Shown here: piece after piece, positions 1 to 9,277 of the stretch | Layout: each line of letters starts with the position of its first letter | How positions within the stretch are numbered: the first letter of the stretch is position 1 | Source of the DNA: Gallaecimonas sp045291545 | Lineage (GTDB): Bacteria > Pseudomonadota > Gammaproteobacteria > Enterobacterales > Gallaecimonadaceae | DNA length: 64,000 nucleotides | Direction of reading: 5' to 3' | Assembly: GCF_045291545.1 (NCBI RefSeq) | Contig: NZ_CP149514.1 | Coordinates: forward strand, 1,178,001-1,242,000 | Made by a program: the position numbers and the translations under genes | Notes under the pieces: generated by a model | The model's database searches: none | Told to the model about the DNA's origin: nothing | The model's input: the letters and a program-made list of their open reading frames with translations, nothing else

Positions 1-1
1 C

Positions 2-1291
2 GATGTTGAGCAGGTGGAAAAGGCCGCCTGCCCAACCTGCGGTGCCTGCTCGGGCATGTTTACCGCCAATTCCATGAACTGTTTGACCGAAGCACTGGGG
101 CTGGCACTGCCGGGTAACGGTTCGATGCTGGCAACCCACCAGCAACGCCGCCCGCTTTTTGTTGAGGCCGGCCAGCGCATTATGGCGTTGGTTAGCGCCT
201 GGTATGACCGTGCTGACGCGCGGGCTTTGCCGCGCCATATCGCCAATCGCCAGAGTTTTCACAATGCCATGGCCATGGACATTGCCATGGGCGGGTCGAC
301 CAATACCATCTTGCACTTGCTGGCGGCAGCGCAGGAAGGACAGGTAGATTTCACCCTGGCCGATATTGATACCCTGTCACGGCAAGTGCCGCAGCTGTGC
401 AAAGTGGCACCGGCCAGCAGCCGTTATCACATGGAAGATGTGCACCGTGCCGGTGGCGTGATGGCCATTCTCAACGAGTTAGCTGCCGGTGGCCTGATTG
501 ATACCTCGGTCAGTAATGTCCGGGGGGAAACACTGGCGGCCACTCTGGCGCAATTTACCACCGAGCAACAAGCCGCCTTTTATCTGGCCGGGCCGGGGGG
601 CATACCGTCAAGCCGCGCTTTTTCGCAAAACAGTTACTGGCCCAGCCTCGATGTGGACCGTCAGCATGGCTGCATTCGTGCCATTGCCCATGCCTATCGG
701 CAAGATGGCGGCCTGGCGGTACTGCATGGCAACCTGGCGCCGGATGGCGCTGTGGTGAAAACCGCGGGGGTGCCGGATGCCTTGCTGACGTTTCGCGGCC
801 CGGCGCGGGTATTTGACAGTCAGGACAGCGCCGTTGAGGCCATTTTGGCGGGTGCCATTACGCCGGGCGATGCGGTGGTGATCCGTTACGAAGGGCCGCG
901 CGGCGGCCCCGGCATGCAGGAAATGCTGTACCCCACCAGCTACCTCAAGTCCATGGGCTTGGCTGAACACTGCGCCCTTATAACGGACGGGCGCTTTTCC
1001 GGTGGTACCTCCGGATTGTCGGTGGGCCATGTGGCGCCGGAAGCCGCTGCCGGCGGGGCACTGGCGCTGCTCGAAGAAGGTGATGAAATTATCATCGATA
1101 TCGCCAGCCGGCAGCTGGCGGTCAATCTCAGCGCGAGCCAACTGGCCGAGCGCGCGGCGGTTGCCCGTTACCGCCCTGGGCCTCGGCAGCGGCAAATCAG
1201 CGCCTGGTTACGTACCTATTCGCTGCTGGCAACCAGCGCCGACAAGGGCGGGGTGCGTGATAACGACAAACTGCGGGAGGCGCCATGCTGA
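2..1291 (+). CDS. ilvD: Dihydroxy-acid dehydratase, 3' part
   Basis: C-terminal 429 residues of dihydroxy-acid dehydratase, which dehydrates dihydroxy-isovalerate and dihydroxy-methylvalerate to the 2-keto acids of valine and isoleucine synthesis. The frame is already open at base 2, so the gene starts upstream of the window; the usual length is about 610 residues. Family signatures are visible: the cysteine-rich EKAACPTCGACSGMF iron-sulfur segment near the window start, GGSTNT, GPRGGPGMQEML, and the C-terminal SVGHVAPEA. Its stop overlaps the ilvA start by 7 bases, which implies translational coupling in an ilvD-ilvA-ilvC operon. No internal damage is seen. Confidence 0.97.
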   Translation, partial: DVEQVEKAACPTCGACSGMFTANSMNCLTEALGLALPGNGSMLATHQQRRPLFVEAGQRIMALVSAWYDRADARALPRHIANRQSFHNAMAMDIAMGGSTNTILHLLAAAQEGQVDFTLADIDTLSRQVPQLCKVAPASSRYHMEDVHRAGGVMAILNELAAGGLIDTSVSNVRGETLAATLAQFTTEQQAAFYLAGPGGIPSSRAFSQNSYWPSLDVDRQHGCIRAIAHAYRQDGGLAVLHGNLAPDGAVVKTAGVPDALLTFRGPARVFDSQDSAVEAILAGAITPGDAVVIRYEGPRGGPGMQEMLYPTSYLKSMGLAEHCALITDGRFSGGTSGLSVGHVAPEAAAGGALALLEEGDEIIIDIASRQLAVNLSASQLAERAAVARYRPGPRQRQISAWLRTYSLLATSADKGGVRDNDKLREAPC

Positions 1292-2784
1292 GTGCCCCGG
1301 AGCTGCTGCGCGATGCCCTGTGCTCACCGGTTTATGCCCTGGCAACACAAACTCCGGTGAGCCGCCTGGAGCGGTTATCTGAGCGATTGGGAGCTGATGT
1401 CTGGCTCAAGCGTGAGGATTTGCAGCCGGTACACAGCTTCAAGCTCCGTGGTGCCTACCACAAAATTGCCAGCCTCGGCCCGGACTGTCGCGGCGTGGTG
1501 GCGGCGTCAGCCGGTAATCATGCCCAGGGCGTAGCACTGTCAGCGCGGGCTCTGGGGCTGACGGCTACCATTGTCATGCCAACCCGGGCACCTGCCATCA
1601 AAGTCGAGGCAGTCCGTTCATTAGGGGCCGAAGTGGTGTTGTGGGGTGACAACTTTGATGCCGCCCGTGACCATGCCCTGGGCCTGGCGGCAGCCGCTGA
1701 GCTGACCTTTGTGGCGCCCTTTGATGACCCGCAGGTTATCGCCGGCCAGGGCACTTTGGGGCTGGAGCTGATCAAGCAGCTGCCTCAACTTGATGTGTTG
1801 TTTTTACCGGTCGGCGGTGGCGGCCTGGCCGCCGGTGTGGCGGCGGTACTGAAACAGCTCAAGCCGCAGCTGAAAATCATCGGTGTCGAGCCGCTGGATG
1901 CCGCTTGTTTGAGTGCCGCCTGGCAAGCCGGCGAGCCGGTGACCCTGGCGGAGGTTGGCAGCTTTGCCGATGGGGTGGCGGTACGGCGTATTGGCGCGCA
2001 TTGTTTTGAGCTGTTGCAGCAGTATCTGGATGCGGTGCTCACGGTCAGTAACGACGCCATCTGTGCCGCCATCAAAGACATCTTTGAAGATGTGCGGGCC
2101 ATTGCTGAACCGGCCGGTGCCCTGGCGCTGGCCGGGCTTAAGCAGTGGGCGGCAAGCCACCCTGATGCCGGCCAGTTGGGGGCGGTGCTCAGTGGCGCCA
2201 ATATCAACTTTCATTTGCTGCGCCAGGTGTCGGAACGCTGCGATCTCGGCGAAGGCACCGAAGCGGTGCTGGCCGTAACCCTGCCCGAGCGGCCCGGCAG
2301 CTTTCTGGCACTGTGCCGTACCCTTAATGGCCGGGCGGTAACGGAGTTTTCTTACCGTTTTCGTGACACCTGCGAGGCGCAGATCCTGGTAGGGGTACGG
2401 ATCAGCGCACCGGCAGAGCGAACGGCGCTGGTGGCCGGCATTGAGCAGGCCGGTTTTGACGTGCTGGACTTATCCGATGATGAACTGGCCAAGCTCCATA
2501 TCCGCTATATGGTGGGTGGCAAGCCGCCGTGCCAGCGCCAGGAACAATTATTCAGTTTCGCTTTTCCGGAGCACCCGCAGGCGCTGCTGAGCTTTTTGGA
2601 AACCCTCGGCAGCCACTTTGATATTTCGCTGTTTCACTACCGTCACCACGGCGCCGATGTAGGGCGGGTGTTGGCGGCTTTTGCGGATGCCGAGCCGGGC
2701 AATTTAACCCGGCACCTCGATTCCATTGGTTACCCCTATCAGGCGCAGGCCGACAACCCCGCCTATAGCCGTTTTTTATGTTGA
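1285..2784 (+). CDS. ilvA: Threonine ammonia-lyase, biosynthetic
   Basis: 499 residues, the length of the long biosynthetic threonine deaminase. It converts threonine to 2-oxobutyrate, the first step of isoleucine synthesis. Residues 1-320 form the PLP fold type II domain with the Schiff-base lysine at K53 in SFKLRGAY and the glycine-rich phosphate loop GGGGLAAG. Residues 325-499 form two ACT-like regulatory lobes (starting near TLPERPGSF), so isoleucine feedback inhibition is expected from family knowledge. The ATG overlaps the ilvD stop, and ilvC follows 13 bases after its own stop. Confidence 0.97.
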   Translation: MLSAPELLRDALCSPVYALATQTPVSRLERLSERLGADVWLKREDLQPVHSFKLRGAYHKIASLGPDCRGVVAASAGNHAQGVALSARALGLTATIVMPTRAPAIKVEAVRSLGAEVVLWGDNFDAARDHALGLAAAAELTFVAPFDDPQVIAGQGTLGLELIKQLPQLDVLFLPVGGGGLAAGVAAVLKQLKPQLKIIGVEPLDAACLSAAWQAGEPVTLAEVGSFADGVAVRRIGAHCFELLQQYLDAVLTVSNDAICAAIKDIFEDVRAIAEPAGALALAGLKQWAASHPDAGQLGAVLSGANINFHLLRQVSERCDLGEGTEAVLAVTLPERPGSFLALCRTLNGRAVTEFSYRFRDTCEAQILVGVRISAPAERTALVAGIEQAGFDVLDLSDDELAKLHIRYMVGGKPPCQRQEQLFSFAFPEHPQALLSFLETLGSHFDISLFHYRHHGADVGRVLAAFADAEPGNLTRHLDSIGYPYQAQADNPAYSRFLC

Positions 2785-2797
2785 AGGAGCCCTGAAG

Positions 2798-4234
2798 ATG
2801 ACCGCGTTTCACCAGCAACCCTTGCGTGTGCAGTTACGTGCGCTGCGCCACTGTCAGCCATTACCCAAGCATGATTTCAGCGACGGTGTCAGTGCTCTTG
2901 AGGGTAAGCAAATCGTAATTCTGGGCTGTGGCGCCCAGGGCCTGAACCAGGGGCTTAACCTGCGTGACAGCGGCCTGCAAGTAGCCTATGCGCTGCGCCA
3001 GTCATCCATTGACAGCCAAAATGCGTCCTATCAGCGGGCCAGCGAGCAGGGCTTTACTGTTGGCAGTTTTGAGCAGTTAGTGCCCAAGGCCGATTTAGTG
3101 ATTAACCTGACCCCGGACAAACAGCACGGGCCAGTGGTGAACGCCATTATGCCGCTGATGAAAAGTGGCGCCGCACTGGGTTATTCCCATGGCTTTGATG
3201 TGATTGAAGCGCAGCGGCGAATTCGTGATGACATTACCGTCATCATGGTGGCCCCCAAGTGCCCCGGTACTGAGGTGCGGGCGGAATTTGTGCGAGGCTT
3301 CGGGGTGCCGACACTGATTGCCGTGCATCAGGATCCGCAGGGCTTTGGCCTGGCCTGGGCCAAAGCCTGGTGCGCCGGCACCGGTGGCCACCGCGCCGGG
3401 GTTTTGGAATCGAGCTTTGAAGCGGAAGTAAAGTCGGATTTGATGGGCGAACAAACGGTTTTGTGTGGCTTGCCGCAAGCGGTCTGTGTGGCTGGCTTTG
3501 CACGTTTGCAGGCGCTGAAAGTACCGGCGGCAGAGGCGGCGGCGTTTTTCCAGTACGGCATTGAGCAGGTGGCCGAAGCCATGAAAGCCGGCGGCGTACG
3601 GCTGGCGTTTTCGCGGCTGTCGCCAGCGGTGCGACAGCATGCCCGTCAGCAGACTGATGTGCTCAAGCAGGCGCTGCGGCCACTGTTTGAAAAACACATG
3701 GACGATATTCTGGCTGGCCGCTTTGCCGAGCGAATGATGGCTGACTGGCAAAACGATGACAGCGAACTACATCGCTGGCGCCAGCAAAGCCAGCAAAGTG
3801 CCTTTGAACAGGCCCCCGCCAGTGAACCGATGACCCTGACATTTGACAATGCCAGTGGCCTGGTAGCGCTGTTTGCTGCCGGTGTGGAGCTGGCCTTCGA
3901 GGTGATGGTGGCGGCGGGGATCAGCCCGGCCTCAGCCTACTACGAGTCTTTGCACGAACTGCCACTTATTGCCAACACGCTGGCCAGGCGGCGCCTGCAT
4001 GAGATGAACCTGGTGATCAGCGACACCGCCGAATACGGCAACTACCTGTTTGCCAATGAAGCGACCGCGATTATCCGAGCGGTGCTGGATAACTGGAGCC
4101 TTCGGGAACTGGGCGCGGGCGGCGATTTTCCGCCGGTGTCTGATCAGGCCTTGGCGGCCATTGACCAACACAATGATGAACATCCCATCGAAGCCATCGG
4201 TGCTTCACTGCGCGCATACATGCGCGAACGCTAG
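2798..4234 (+). CDS. ilvC: Ketol-acid reductoisomerase, class II (long form)
   Basis: 478 residues, collinear with E. coli IlvC, which is the long class II KARI. It isomerises and reduces acetolactate or acetohydroxybutyrate with NADPH. Visible motifs are the Rossmann GCGAQGLNQGLN, the metal-binding VAPKCPGTEVR and LESSFEAEVKSDLMGEQ, and the C-terminal YESLHELPLIANT and ISDTAEYGNYL. A longer frame opens at 2726, but the ATG at 2798 is chosen because it follows a GAAGGAG ribosome site and the upstream 24 residues do not look like IlvC. It is the last gene of the ilvDAC operon, whereas in E. coli ilvC stands alone beside ilvY. Confidence 0.96.
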   Translation: MTAFHQQPLRVQLRALRHCQPLPKHDFSDGVSALEGKQIVILGCGAQGLNQGLNLRDSGLQVAYALRQSSIDSQNASYQRASEQGFTVGSFEQLVPKADLVINLTPDKQHGPVVNAIMPLMKSGAALGYSHGFDVIEAQRRIRDDITVIMVAPKCPGTEVRAEFVRGFGVPTLIAVHQDPQGFGLAWAKAWCAGTGGHRAGVLESSFEAEVKSDLMGEQTVLCGLPQAVCVAGFARLQALKVPAAEAAAFFQYGIEQVAEAMKAGGVRLAFSRLSPAVRQHARQQTDVLKQALRPLFEKHMDDILAGRFAERMMADWQNDDSELHRWRQQSQQSAFEQAPASEPMTLTFDNASGLVALFAAGVELAFEVMVAAGISPASAYYESLHELPLIANTLARRRLHEMNLVISDTAEYGNYLFANEATAIIRAVLDNWSLRELGAGGDFPPVSDQALAAIDQHNDEHPIEAIGASLRAYMRER

Positions 4235-4248
4235 GCGTCAGATACGCC

Positions 4249-4277
4249 AAAGGCCCCATGAAGGGGCCTTTTTCTTT
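4249..4277 (+). terminator. Rho-independent terminator of ilvDAC
   Basis: A perfect stem of AAAGGCCCC pairing with GGGGCCTTT around a 5-base loop, followed by a T-rich run. It lies 15 bases after the ilvC stop. The T-tract is on the + side, so it mainly serves ilvC; the convergent dehydrogenase would read only a short T run. Confidence 0.9.
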
Positions 4278-4290
4278 TCACCCGAGGGGC

Positions 4291-5325
4291 TTATTTGCCG
4301 CCGCGAGCGATAATTTCCCGCGCCATGGTGTCAGCGATAACACCGGTCGGTTTGTTTTCTGCGTCAGCCCGCTTGAAGATATCCAGCAGGGTGTCGTAGA
4401 TCTCTTCCACTTTCTTGGTGGCTTTGGCTTCGTCGTAGTCTTTTTCGAAAGACACGTTGATGATGCCACCGGCGTTGATCACGTAGTCAGGTGCATACAG
4501 GACATTATTGTCACGCAGTATCTGATCGTGGCGTGCTTCGGCCAGCTGGTTGTTGGCACAACCGGCAATGACCTTGGCTTTGAGGCGGCCAATGGTGTTG
4601 TCGTTGACGGTGGCACCCAGGGCGCATGGCGCATAGACATCCACATCCAGATCGTAGATCTCGTCCAGGCCAACGATGGTAGCACCCAGTTCTGCTTCGG
4701 CTTTTTTCAGGGCCTCTTCGTTGATGTCGGTGACATACAACTTGGCGCCCGCCTTAGCGAGGTGTTCACACAGGTAGTAACCCACAGAGCCCAGGCCCTG
4801 CACGGCCACTTTCAGGCCTTCGACACTGTCCAGACCCAAACGGTACTTCACTGCCGCCTTCACGCCCAGGTAGGTACCCAGGGCGGTGAACGGGGACGGA
4901 TCACCAGACATACCCTCAATACCGGCTACGTGGTCGGTTTCTTTGAGGATATGGCCGATGTCGGTGGTGGAGGTGCCAACATCTTCGGCGGTGACATAAC
5001 GGCCACCCAGTGAATCGATGAAACGGCCAAAAGCGCGGAACAGCGCTTCGGATTTCATGGTTTTGGCATCACCAATGATCACGGATTTACCGCCACCAAA
5101 AGGTAGGCCGGCAACCGCATTCTTGTAGGTCATACCGCGAGACAGGCGCAGCACATCGGTCAGGGCTTCGTCGTCAGACGCGTAGTTCCACATCCGACAG
5201 CCGCCAACAGCGGGGCCGCAGTTAGTGTTGTGGATCGCGACGATTGCCTTGAGCCCGGTTTCCGGGTCATGGCAGAAGACGACCTGTTCATGGCCATCGA
5301 ATGCACTGTGATTGAATACTGCCAC
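4291..5325 (-). CDS. ldh: Leucine dehydrogenase (Glu/Leu/Phe/Val dehydrogenase family)
   Basis: 344 residues. It oxidatively deaminates leucine, valine or isoleucine with NAD to the keto acids, or runs in reverse. The N-terminal substrate domain has GGCRMW (residues 41-46) and the two lysines K68 and K80 (in GLPFGGGKS) that bind substrate and catalyse in leucine dehydrogenases. The C-terminal Rossmann domain has GLGSVG at 176-181. A GGAG ribosome site precedes the ATG. It is convergent with ilvDAC, placing synthesis and breakdown of branched-chain amino acids side by side. A valine- or phenylalanine-specific relative cannot be excluded from sequence alone. Confidence 0.9.
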   Translation of the reverse strand: MAVFNHSAFDGHEQVVFCHDPETGLKAIVAIHNTNCGPAVGGCRMWNYASDDEALTDVLRLSRGMTYKNAVAGLPFGGGKSVIIGDAKTMKSEALFRAFGRFIDSLGGRYVTAEDVGTSTTDIGHILKETDHVAGIEGMSGDPSPFTALGTYLGVKAAVKYRLGLDSVEGLKVAVQGLGSVGYYLCEHLAKAGAKLYVTDINEEALKKAEAELGATIVGLDEIYDLDVDVYAPCALGATVNDNTIGRLKAKVIAGCANNQLAEARHDQILRDNNVLYAPDYVINAGGIINVSFEKDYDEAKATKKVEEIYDTLLDIFKRADAENKPTGVIADTMAREIIARGGK

Positions 5326-5573
5326 GTCGAAGTTCTCCGTAGTGGGTTAAAAGCACGACAGGTTGTGCATGGTAATTTACGTTGCCGTAAACGTAAACCT
5401 GCTGGGTTCACAATGGCGCACATCTTAGAGTGATCTGTGCGTGCTTACCAGATAGCGCGCACCATACAGAGGCTGATCCAACCAGTAAAGCAATCTGGAC
5501 AGCCATCCTGCTTGCCAAGGTGTCTGGGCCTCGCTATGTTAGCGTCTCGCTACAATTGATAAATGAGATCCCC

Positions 5574-6044
5574 ATGGCCGAAGAACAACAACAGCCACAG
5601 CAAGACGTGGAACTGACTGACGAGCAGCGTCGTGAAATGGAAGCACAGTGGGTAAACCAGTGTTTGCAACGGGCAAATGCGCATCTGGCATCCAAGGGTA
5701 TTTTGCCGCAGACCGTGCGCCAGAGTGAGAGCCGGATCCTGCCGCCCTATGTGGGCATTTGGAAGCTGACGGCCAAAGCCGAAGGCCGGGTAGGGGATTT
5801 TTGGGTGATCTCCGGTGATCTGCCCAGTGACCATGTGTCAGTAAAAACCTGTGCCTCTGCCCGTGATGCACTGCGCCACTTCTCCATGCAGTGGCAGCTC
5901 AAGGCGGAAAACATTGCCAACGGCCCGGGCCGAACTGACAAGGTACAGATGGACTTTGCAAACCTGCTGATAAGCCGGGCTGAAGCGATTTACCATCTTT
6001 ACAATGATGACCGCCTCTGGGGCGACGAAGCGACTCAGCGCTAA
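5574..6044 (+). CDS. Conserved hypothetical protein, DUF4826-like
   Basis: 156 residues, cytoplasmic, with a Gln/Glu-rich N-terminus followed by a compact domain (AQWVNQCLQRANAHL, ILPPYVGIWKL, FWVISGDLPSDHV, ARDALRHFSMQWQLKA). From memory this pattern resembles the DUF4826 family of marine gammaproteobacteria; no function is known. The frame opens 48 codons earlier, but the ATG at 5574 is preferred because the extra residues look non-coding. It diverges from leucine dehydrogenase across about 250 bases in which I identified no specific site, and a strong terminator follows directly. Confidence 0.75.
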   Translation: MAEEQQQPQQDVELTDEQRREMEAQWVNQCLQRANAHLASKGILPQTVRQSESRILPPYVGIWKLTAKAEGRVGDFWVISGDLPSDHVSVKTCASARDALRHFSMQWQLKAENIANGPGRTDKVQMDFANLLISRAEAIYHLYNDDRLWGDEATQR

Positions 6045-6045
6045 C

Positions 6046-6072
6046 AAAAAACCGCCGTCAGGCGGTTTTTTT
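6046..6072 (+). terminator. Rho-independent terminator
   Basis: ACCGCC/GGCGGT stem with a GTCA loop, flanked by an A run upstream and seven T downstream, directly after the DUF4826-like gene. The A/T symmetry may also let it act on the convergent roxA transcript. Confidence 0.88.
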
Positions 6073-6086
6073 AGCATGACTTTGGC

Positions 6087-7205
6087 CTATTCCTCGAAAT
6101 ACCAGTAACCGCGGTTAATCAGCTCGGTCAGTACAGGTAGGTCGTCATCGTAACCGGCCAGTACTTTGCTGGCCAAGCGGCTGTTGTCAGCCAGCTGCTG
6201 TGCGACGGCATTACTCAGTGCATAGCGCTCGCCATCGACAAATAGCTGATCATCAACGCCTGCCAGATACAGGGCGCGTACCCCGCCGAGGCGCACCAGC
6301 GGTGCGTTGTCAGCTAACAAAGCGGCAATGTCATTCTGGCTGTAAGGTGGCTCACAAGGCGCCAGATCCAGTTCGTGTTTGGCTTCTGAAAGATAACGGC
6401 CAAAGAACTGCTGCAAGGTGGCATCGTCGTCCAGGCAGCGGCTGAGGGTGGCTTTGAGGCGAGTCAGCTCGGCTGAGCTAATACCGCCATTATGGCTGCG
6501 GGCACTTAGATCCGGGTCGCTGTAACGGTGATTGTACAGTTCCTCGTCAATGCTCAGATCGGCAAAGTGGGTCAGCAGATCGCGGCCCGAGGGCGCTCTA
6601 AAGCCCACCGAGTAGTTCAGCGATGGCGCAATGGCATAACCCTCGTGCGGAAAGCCGGGAGGAATGTAGAGGATGTCGCCGGGCTGCATTTCGACATCAA
6701 TCAGCGCTTGTGTGAAGGGCTCCACCTGCAACAGGCTGGGGTGTGGCGTCAGCGTTTTCAGTGGTTGCTTGTCGCCCACTCGCCAGTGCCGCTTGCCCTG
6801 ACCCTGAATGATAAACACATCGTACTGATCGAGGTGCGGACCGACACCACCACCGGGTACCGAGAAGCTGACCATCAGATCGTCCACCCGCCAGCGCGGC
6901 ATAAAGTCAAACAGCGCCATCAGTGACTGGCCTTGGTCCAGCCAGTGATCGACGGCCTGTACCAGTAAGGTCCAGTCCCGCTCCGCGGTAGGAAACTGCT
7001 CAAAAGGGCCATGCTGCACGTCCCATTGCTGGCCATTACGCACCACCAGTCGGGACTCCACTTCCGCCTCCATGGCCAGGCCGGCCAGATCGTTGGCGTC
7101 CAGTGGGTCATCAAAGCCCTGAATGCCCCCTTTGATAAGGCAAGGCTGCTTTTGCCAATACTGGGATAAAAAGGCGTCAACGCCACCGGGAAAAGCCAGT
7201 TTCAT
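6087..7205 (-). CDS. roxA: 50S ribosomal protein L16 arginine 3-hydroxylase
   Basis: 372 residues, collinear with E. coli YcfD/RoxA, a JmjC-type Fe(II)/2-oxoglutarate oxygenase that hydroxylates an arginine of ribosomal protein uL16. The iron triad is visible: H124 and D126 in GPHLDQYD and H187 in GFPHEGYA. The C-terminal dimerisation and winged-helix part is complete (ends GYWYFEE). The start at 7205 (MKLAFPGG) matches the family; the 35 codons open upstream run into the purB terminator and are rejected. It lies about 100 bases downstream of purB on the same strand but behind a terminator, so it is probably transcribed separately. Confidence 0.93.
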   Translation of the reverse strand: MKLAFPGGVDAFLSQYWQKQPCLIKGGIQGFDDPLDANDLAGLAMEAEVESRLVVRNGQQWDVQHGPFEQFPTAERDWTLLVQAVDHWLDQGQSLMALFDFMPRWRVDDLMVSFSVPGGGVGPHLDQYDVFIIQGQGKRHWRVGDKQPLKTLTPHPSLLQVEPFTQALIDVEMQPGDILYIPPGFPHEGYAIAPSLNYSVGFRAPSGRDLLTHFADLSIDEELYNHRYSDPDLSARSHNGGISSAELTRLKATLSRCLDDDATLQQFFGRYLSEAKHELDLAPCEPPYSQNDIAALLADNAPLVRLGGVRALYLAGVDDQLFVDGERYALSNAVAQQLADNSRLASKVLAGYDDDLPVLTELINRGYWYFEE

Positions 7206-7278
7206 AACACTCCAAACAAGGCCGTGAGGGAATGTTACTAATGCTAACCCATGGGGCTCGTTGATGCTTGCGCTGGCA

Positions 7279-7306
7279 CAAAAAAGCGGCCTGTTGGCCG
7301 CTTTTT
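7279..7306 (-). terminator. Rho-independent terminator of purB
   Basis: GCGGCC/GGCCGC stem extended by A5/T5 flanks, immediately after the purB stop on the minus strand, with a run of T on that strand. Confidence 0.88.
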
Positions 7307-8674
7307 TCATGCTTCGTTGGTCAGCTTCTCGGCAATGCCCAGATAGGTGTCGGGGCGTAGGGCCTTGAGACTGGTTTTAACGTCTTCGGGTAATGCCAGG
7401 GTGTCGATGAACGCTTGCATGCCAGCCTGGTCTACCCGGCGGCCGCGAGTCAGCTCTTTGAGTTTTTCATAGGGCCTTTCAATACCGTAACGGCGCATCA
7501 CGGTTTGAATGGGCTCGGCCAGCAGCTCCCAGTTCTGGTTCAGCTCGTCCAGCAGGCTCTGCTGGTTCACTTCCAGCTTACCGATACCCTTTAGTGTCGC
7601 CTCAAAGGCAATCACCGAGTAGGCAACACCAACCCCGAGGTTGCGCAGCACCGTTGAGTCGGTGAGATCACGCTGCCAGCGTGACACCGGCAGTTTGGCA
7701 GCCAGGTGGCTGAAGACCGCGTTGGCGATACCGAGGTTGCCTTCGGAGTTTTCAAAGTCGATGGGGTTGACCTTGTGCGGCATGGTGGATGAGCCAATTT
7801 CGCCGGCCACGGTTTTTTGCTTGAAATGACCCAGGGCGATGTAGCCCCAGATGTCGCGGTCAAAATCCAGCACGATGGTGTTAAAGCGGGCCAGGGCGTC
7901 AAACAGCTCTGCCACGTAATCGTGTGGCTCGATTTGGGTGGTGTACTTGTTCCAGCTCAGCCCCAGTTGGGTGACAAAGGCTTCGGCCATGGCTGGCCAG
8001 TCCAGCGTCGGGTAAGCGCTGTAGTGGGCATTAAAGTTGCCGACTGCACCGTTAATTTTCCCCAGCAGCTCCACTGCGGCGATCTGCTGGCGCTGGCGGC
8101 GAAGGCGCATGGCCACATTTGCCATTTCCTTACCAAGGGTGGTCGGTGATGCTGGCTGGCCGTGGGTGCGGGCCATCATCGGAATACTGGCATAGCGTTC
8201 GGCCAGCTCGCTGATGGCGTTGATCAACTTATCGCAATAGGGCAGCAGTACCTGCTCACGAGCATCTTTGAGCATCAGCCCGTAGGACAGGTTATTGATA
8301 TCTTCGCTGGTACAGGCAAAGTGAATAAATTCACTGACCGCTGCTAGTTCGTTGTTGTCGGCAATTTTTTCCTTCAGGAAATACTCTACCGCTTTAACGT
8401 CATGGTTGGTGGTGCGCTCGATGTCTTTGACCCGCTGCGCGTCCTGTTCACTGAAGCCGGAAACGATTGCGTTAAGGGCCGCATTAGCACCGTCTGACAA
8501 GGCTGGCACTTCCGTGATGCCGTCAGTGGCGGCCAGCAGCTGCAACCAGCGGACTTCGACCTGAACCCGGTACTTGATCAGACCGAATTCGGAAAAGATG
8601 GGGCGCAACAAGGCGGCTTTGCTGCCGTAGCGACCATCAACGGGGGAAATGGCTGTCAGGGCGGACAGTTCCAT
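7307..8674 (-). CDS. purB: Adenylosuccinate lyase
   Basis: 455 residues, full length. It cleaves SAICAR and adenylosuccinate in purine synthesis. The fumarase-superfamily signature GSSTMPHKVNP is present, along with the N-terminal SPVDGRYG and the catalytic-region TSEDINN and RTHGQPASPTTLGKE. The gene follows hflD by 3 bases, so it is part of the mnmA-hflD-purB operon, the same order as in E. coli. The terminator directly after the stop ends the unit. Confidence 0.97.
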   Translation of the reverse strand: MELSALTAISPVDGRYGSKAALLRPIFSEFGLIKYRVQVEVRWLQLLAATDGITEVPALSDGANAALNAIVSGFSEQDAQRVKDIERTTNHDVKAVEYFLKEKIADNNELAAVSEFIHFACTSEDINNLSYGLMLKDAREQVLLPYCDKLINAISELAERYASIPMMARTHGQPASPTTLGKEMANVAMRLRRQRQQIAAVELLGKINGAVGNFNAHYSAYPTLDWPAMAEAFVTQLGLSWNKYTTQIEPHDYVAELFDALARFNTIVLDFDRDIWGYIALGHFKQKTVAGEIGSSTMPHKVNPIDFENSEGNLGIANAVFSHLAAKLPVSRWQRDLTDSTVLRNLGVGVAYSVIAFEATLKGIGKLEVNQQSLLDELNQNWELLAEPIQTVMRRYGIERPYEKLKELTRGRRVDQAGMQAFIDTLALPEDVKTSLKALRPDTYLGIAEKLTNEA

Positions 8675-8677
8675 GAT

Positions 8678-9277
8678 TCAGTGGCTCCTTAGGGCTTGCT
8701 GCGCTTGGGCGATCAGGGCGCGGCGTTTAAACAGCAACTGCCAGCGGCTACCGCCGAGCTGGCGCCATAATACCAGTGCACGAATACCGGCCAGCAGGGC
8801 GGCACGTACTTTCGCCTGGTTGAGGCTTTGTTGCAGGTTGGCAGGGGATCCGGCCACCTGGATACGGGCACCCAGGGGACTGATCAGTTCGACATAAATA
8901 TCGGCCAGACTGTTGAGAACCTTTTCGTCTTCAAGGCCATAATGGCTGACCTGGCGCTTAACCTGTTCGAGGCGTTCGCCGAGCAGGGCCAGCACGTCGC
9001 GGCGTTTTGCCAGACGCCGCTCCAGTGCCAGCAGGCCAATCAGGTAGCGGGTCAGCTCGGGATCTTTACTGTTGTCACCAAGTAGCGCCAGCAGTTGCTG
9101 ATAACCCGCTTCCAGGCTGCCATGGGCATAGACTTCCTCAGGGCTGGACGGGCTGGTATTGAGGGTGCCGCGCATCAGTGTGTAGAGCTGGTCCATGTCA
9201 CACTGGCCATCGCGGGCCACTTTTTGCACCAGGCTGACGGCTTGCACGGCGGCTGCCAGGGCCATAGCGTGGCTCAT
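8678..9277 (-). CDS. hflD: High frequency lysogenization protein HflD homolog
   Basis: 199 residues of the HflD/YcfC family, an all-helical protein at the inner membrane. In E. coli it binds phage lambda CII; its cellular role is unclear. Family features are the N-terminal ALAAAVQAVSLVQ, the central LERRLAKRRDVL and the C-terminal IRALVLWRQLGGSRWQL. Its start overlaps the mnmA stop by 4 bases and purB begins 3 bases after it, so the three genes are translationally coupled. Confidence 0.93.
   Translation of the reverse strand: MSHAMALAAAVQAVSLVQKVARDGQCDMDQLYTLMRGTLNTSPSSPEEVYAHGSLEAGYQQLLALLGDNSKDPELTRYLIGLLALERRLAKRRDVLALLGERLEQVKRQVSHYGLEDEKVLNSLADIYVELISPLGARIQVAGSPANLQQSLNQAKVRAALLAGIRALVLWRQLGGSRWQLLFKRRALIAQAQQALRSH

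Noticed and set aside
4258..5013. A 251-codon plus-strand opening opposite leucine dehydrogenase
   Set aside because: Shadow of the real gene; it starts inside the ilvC terminator and has no domain features.
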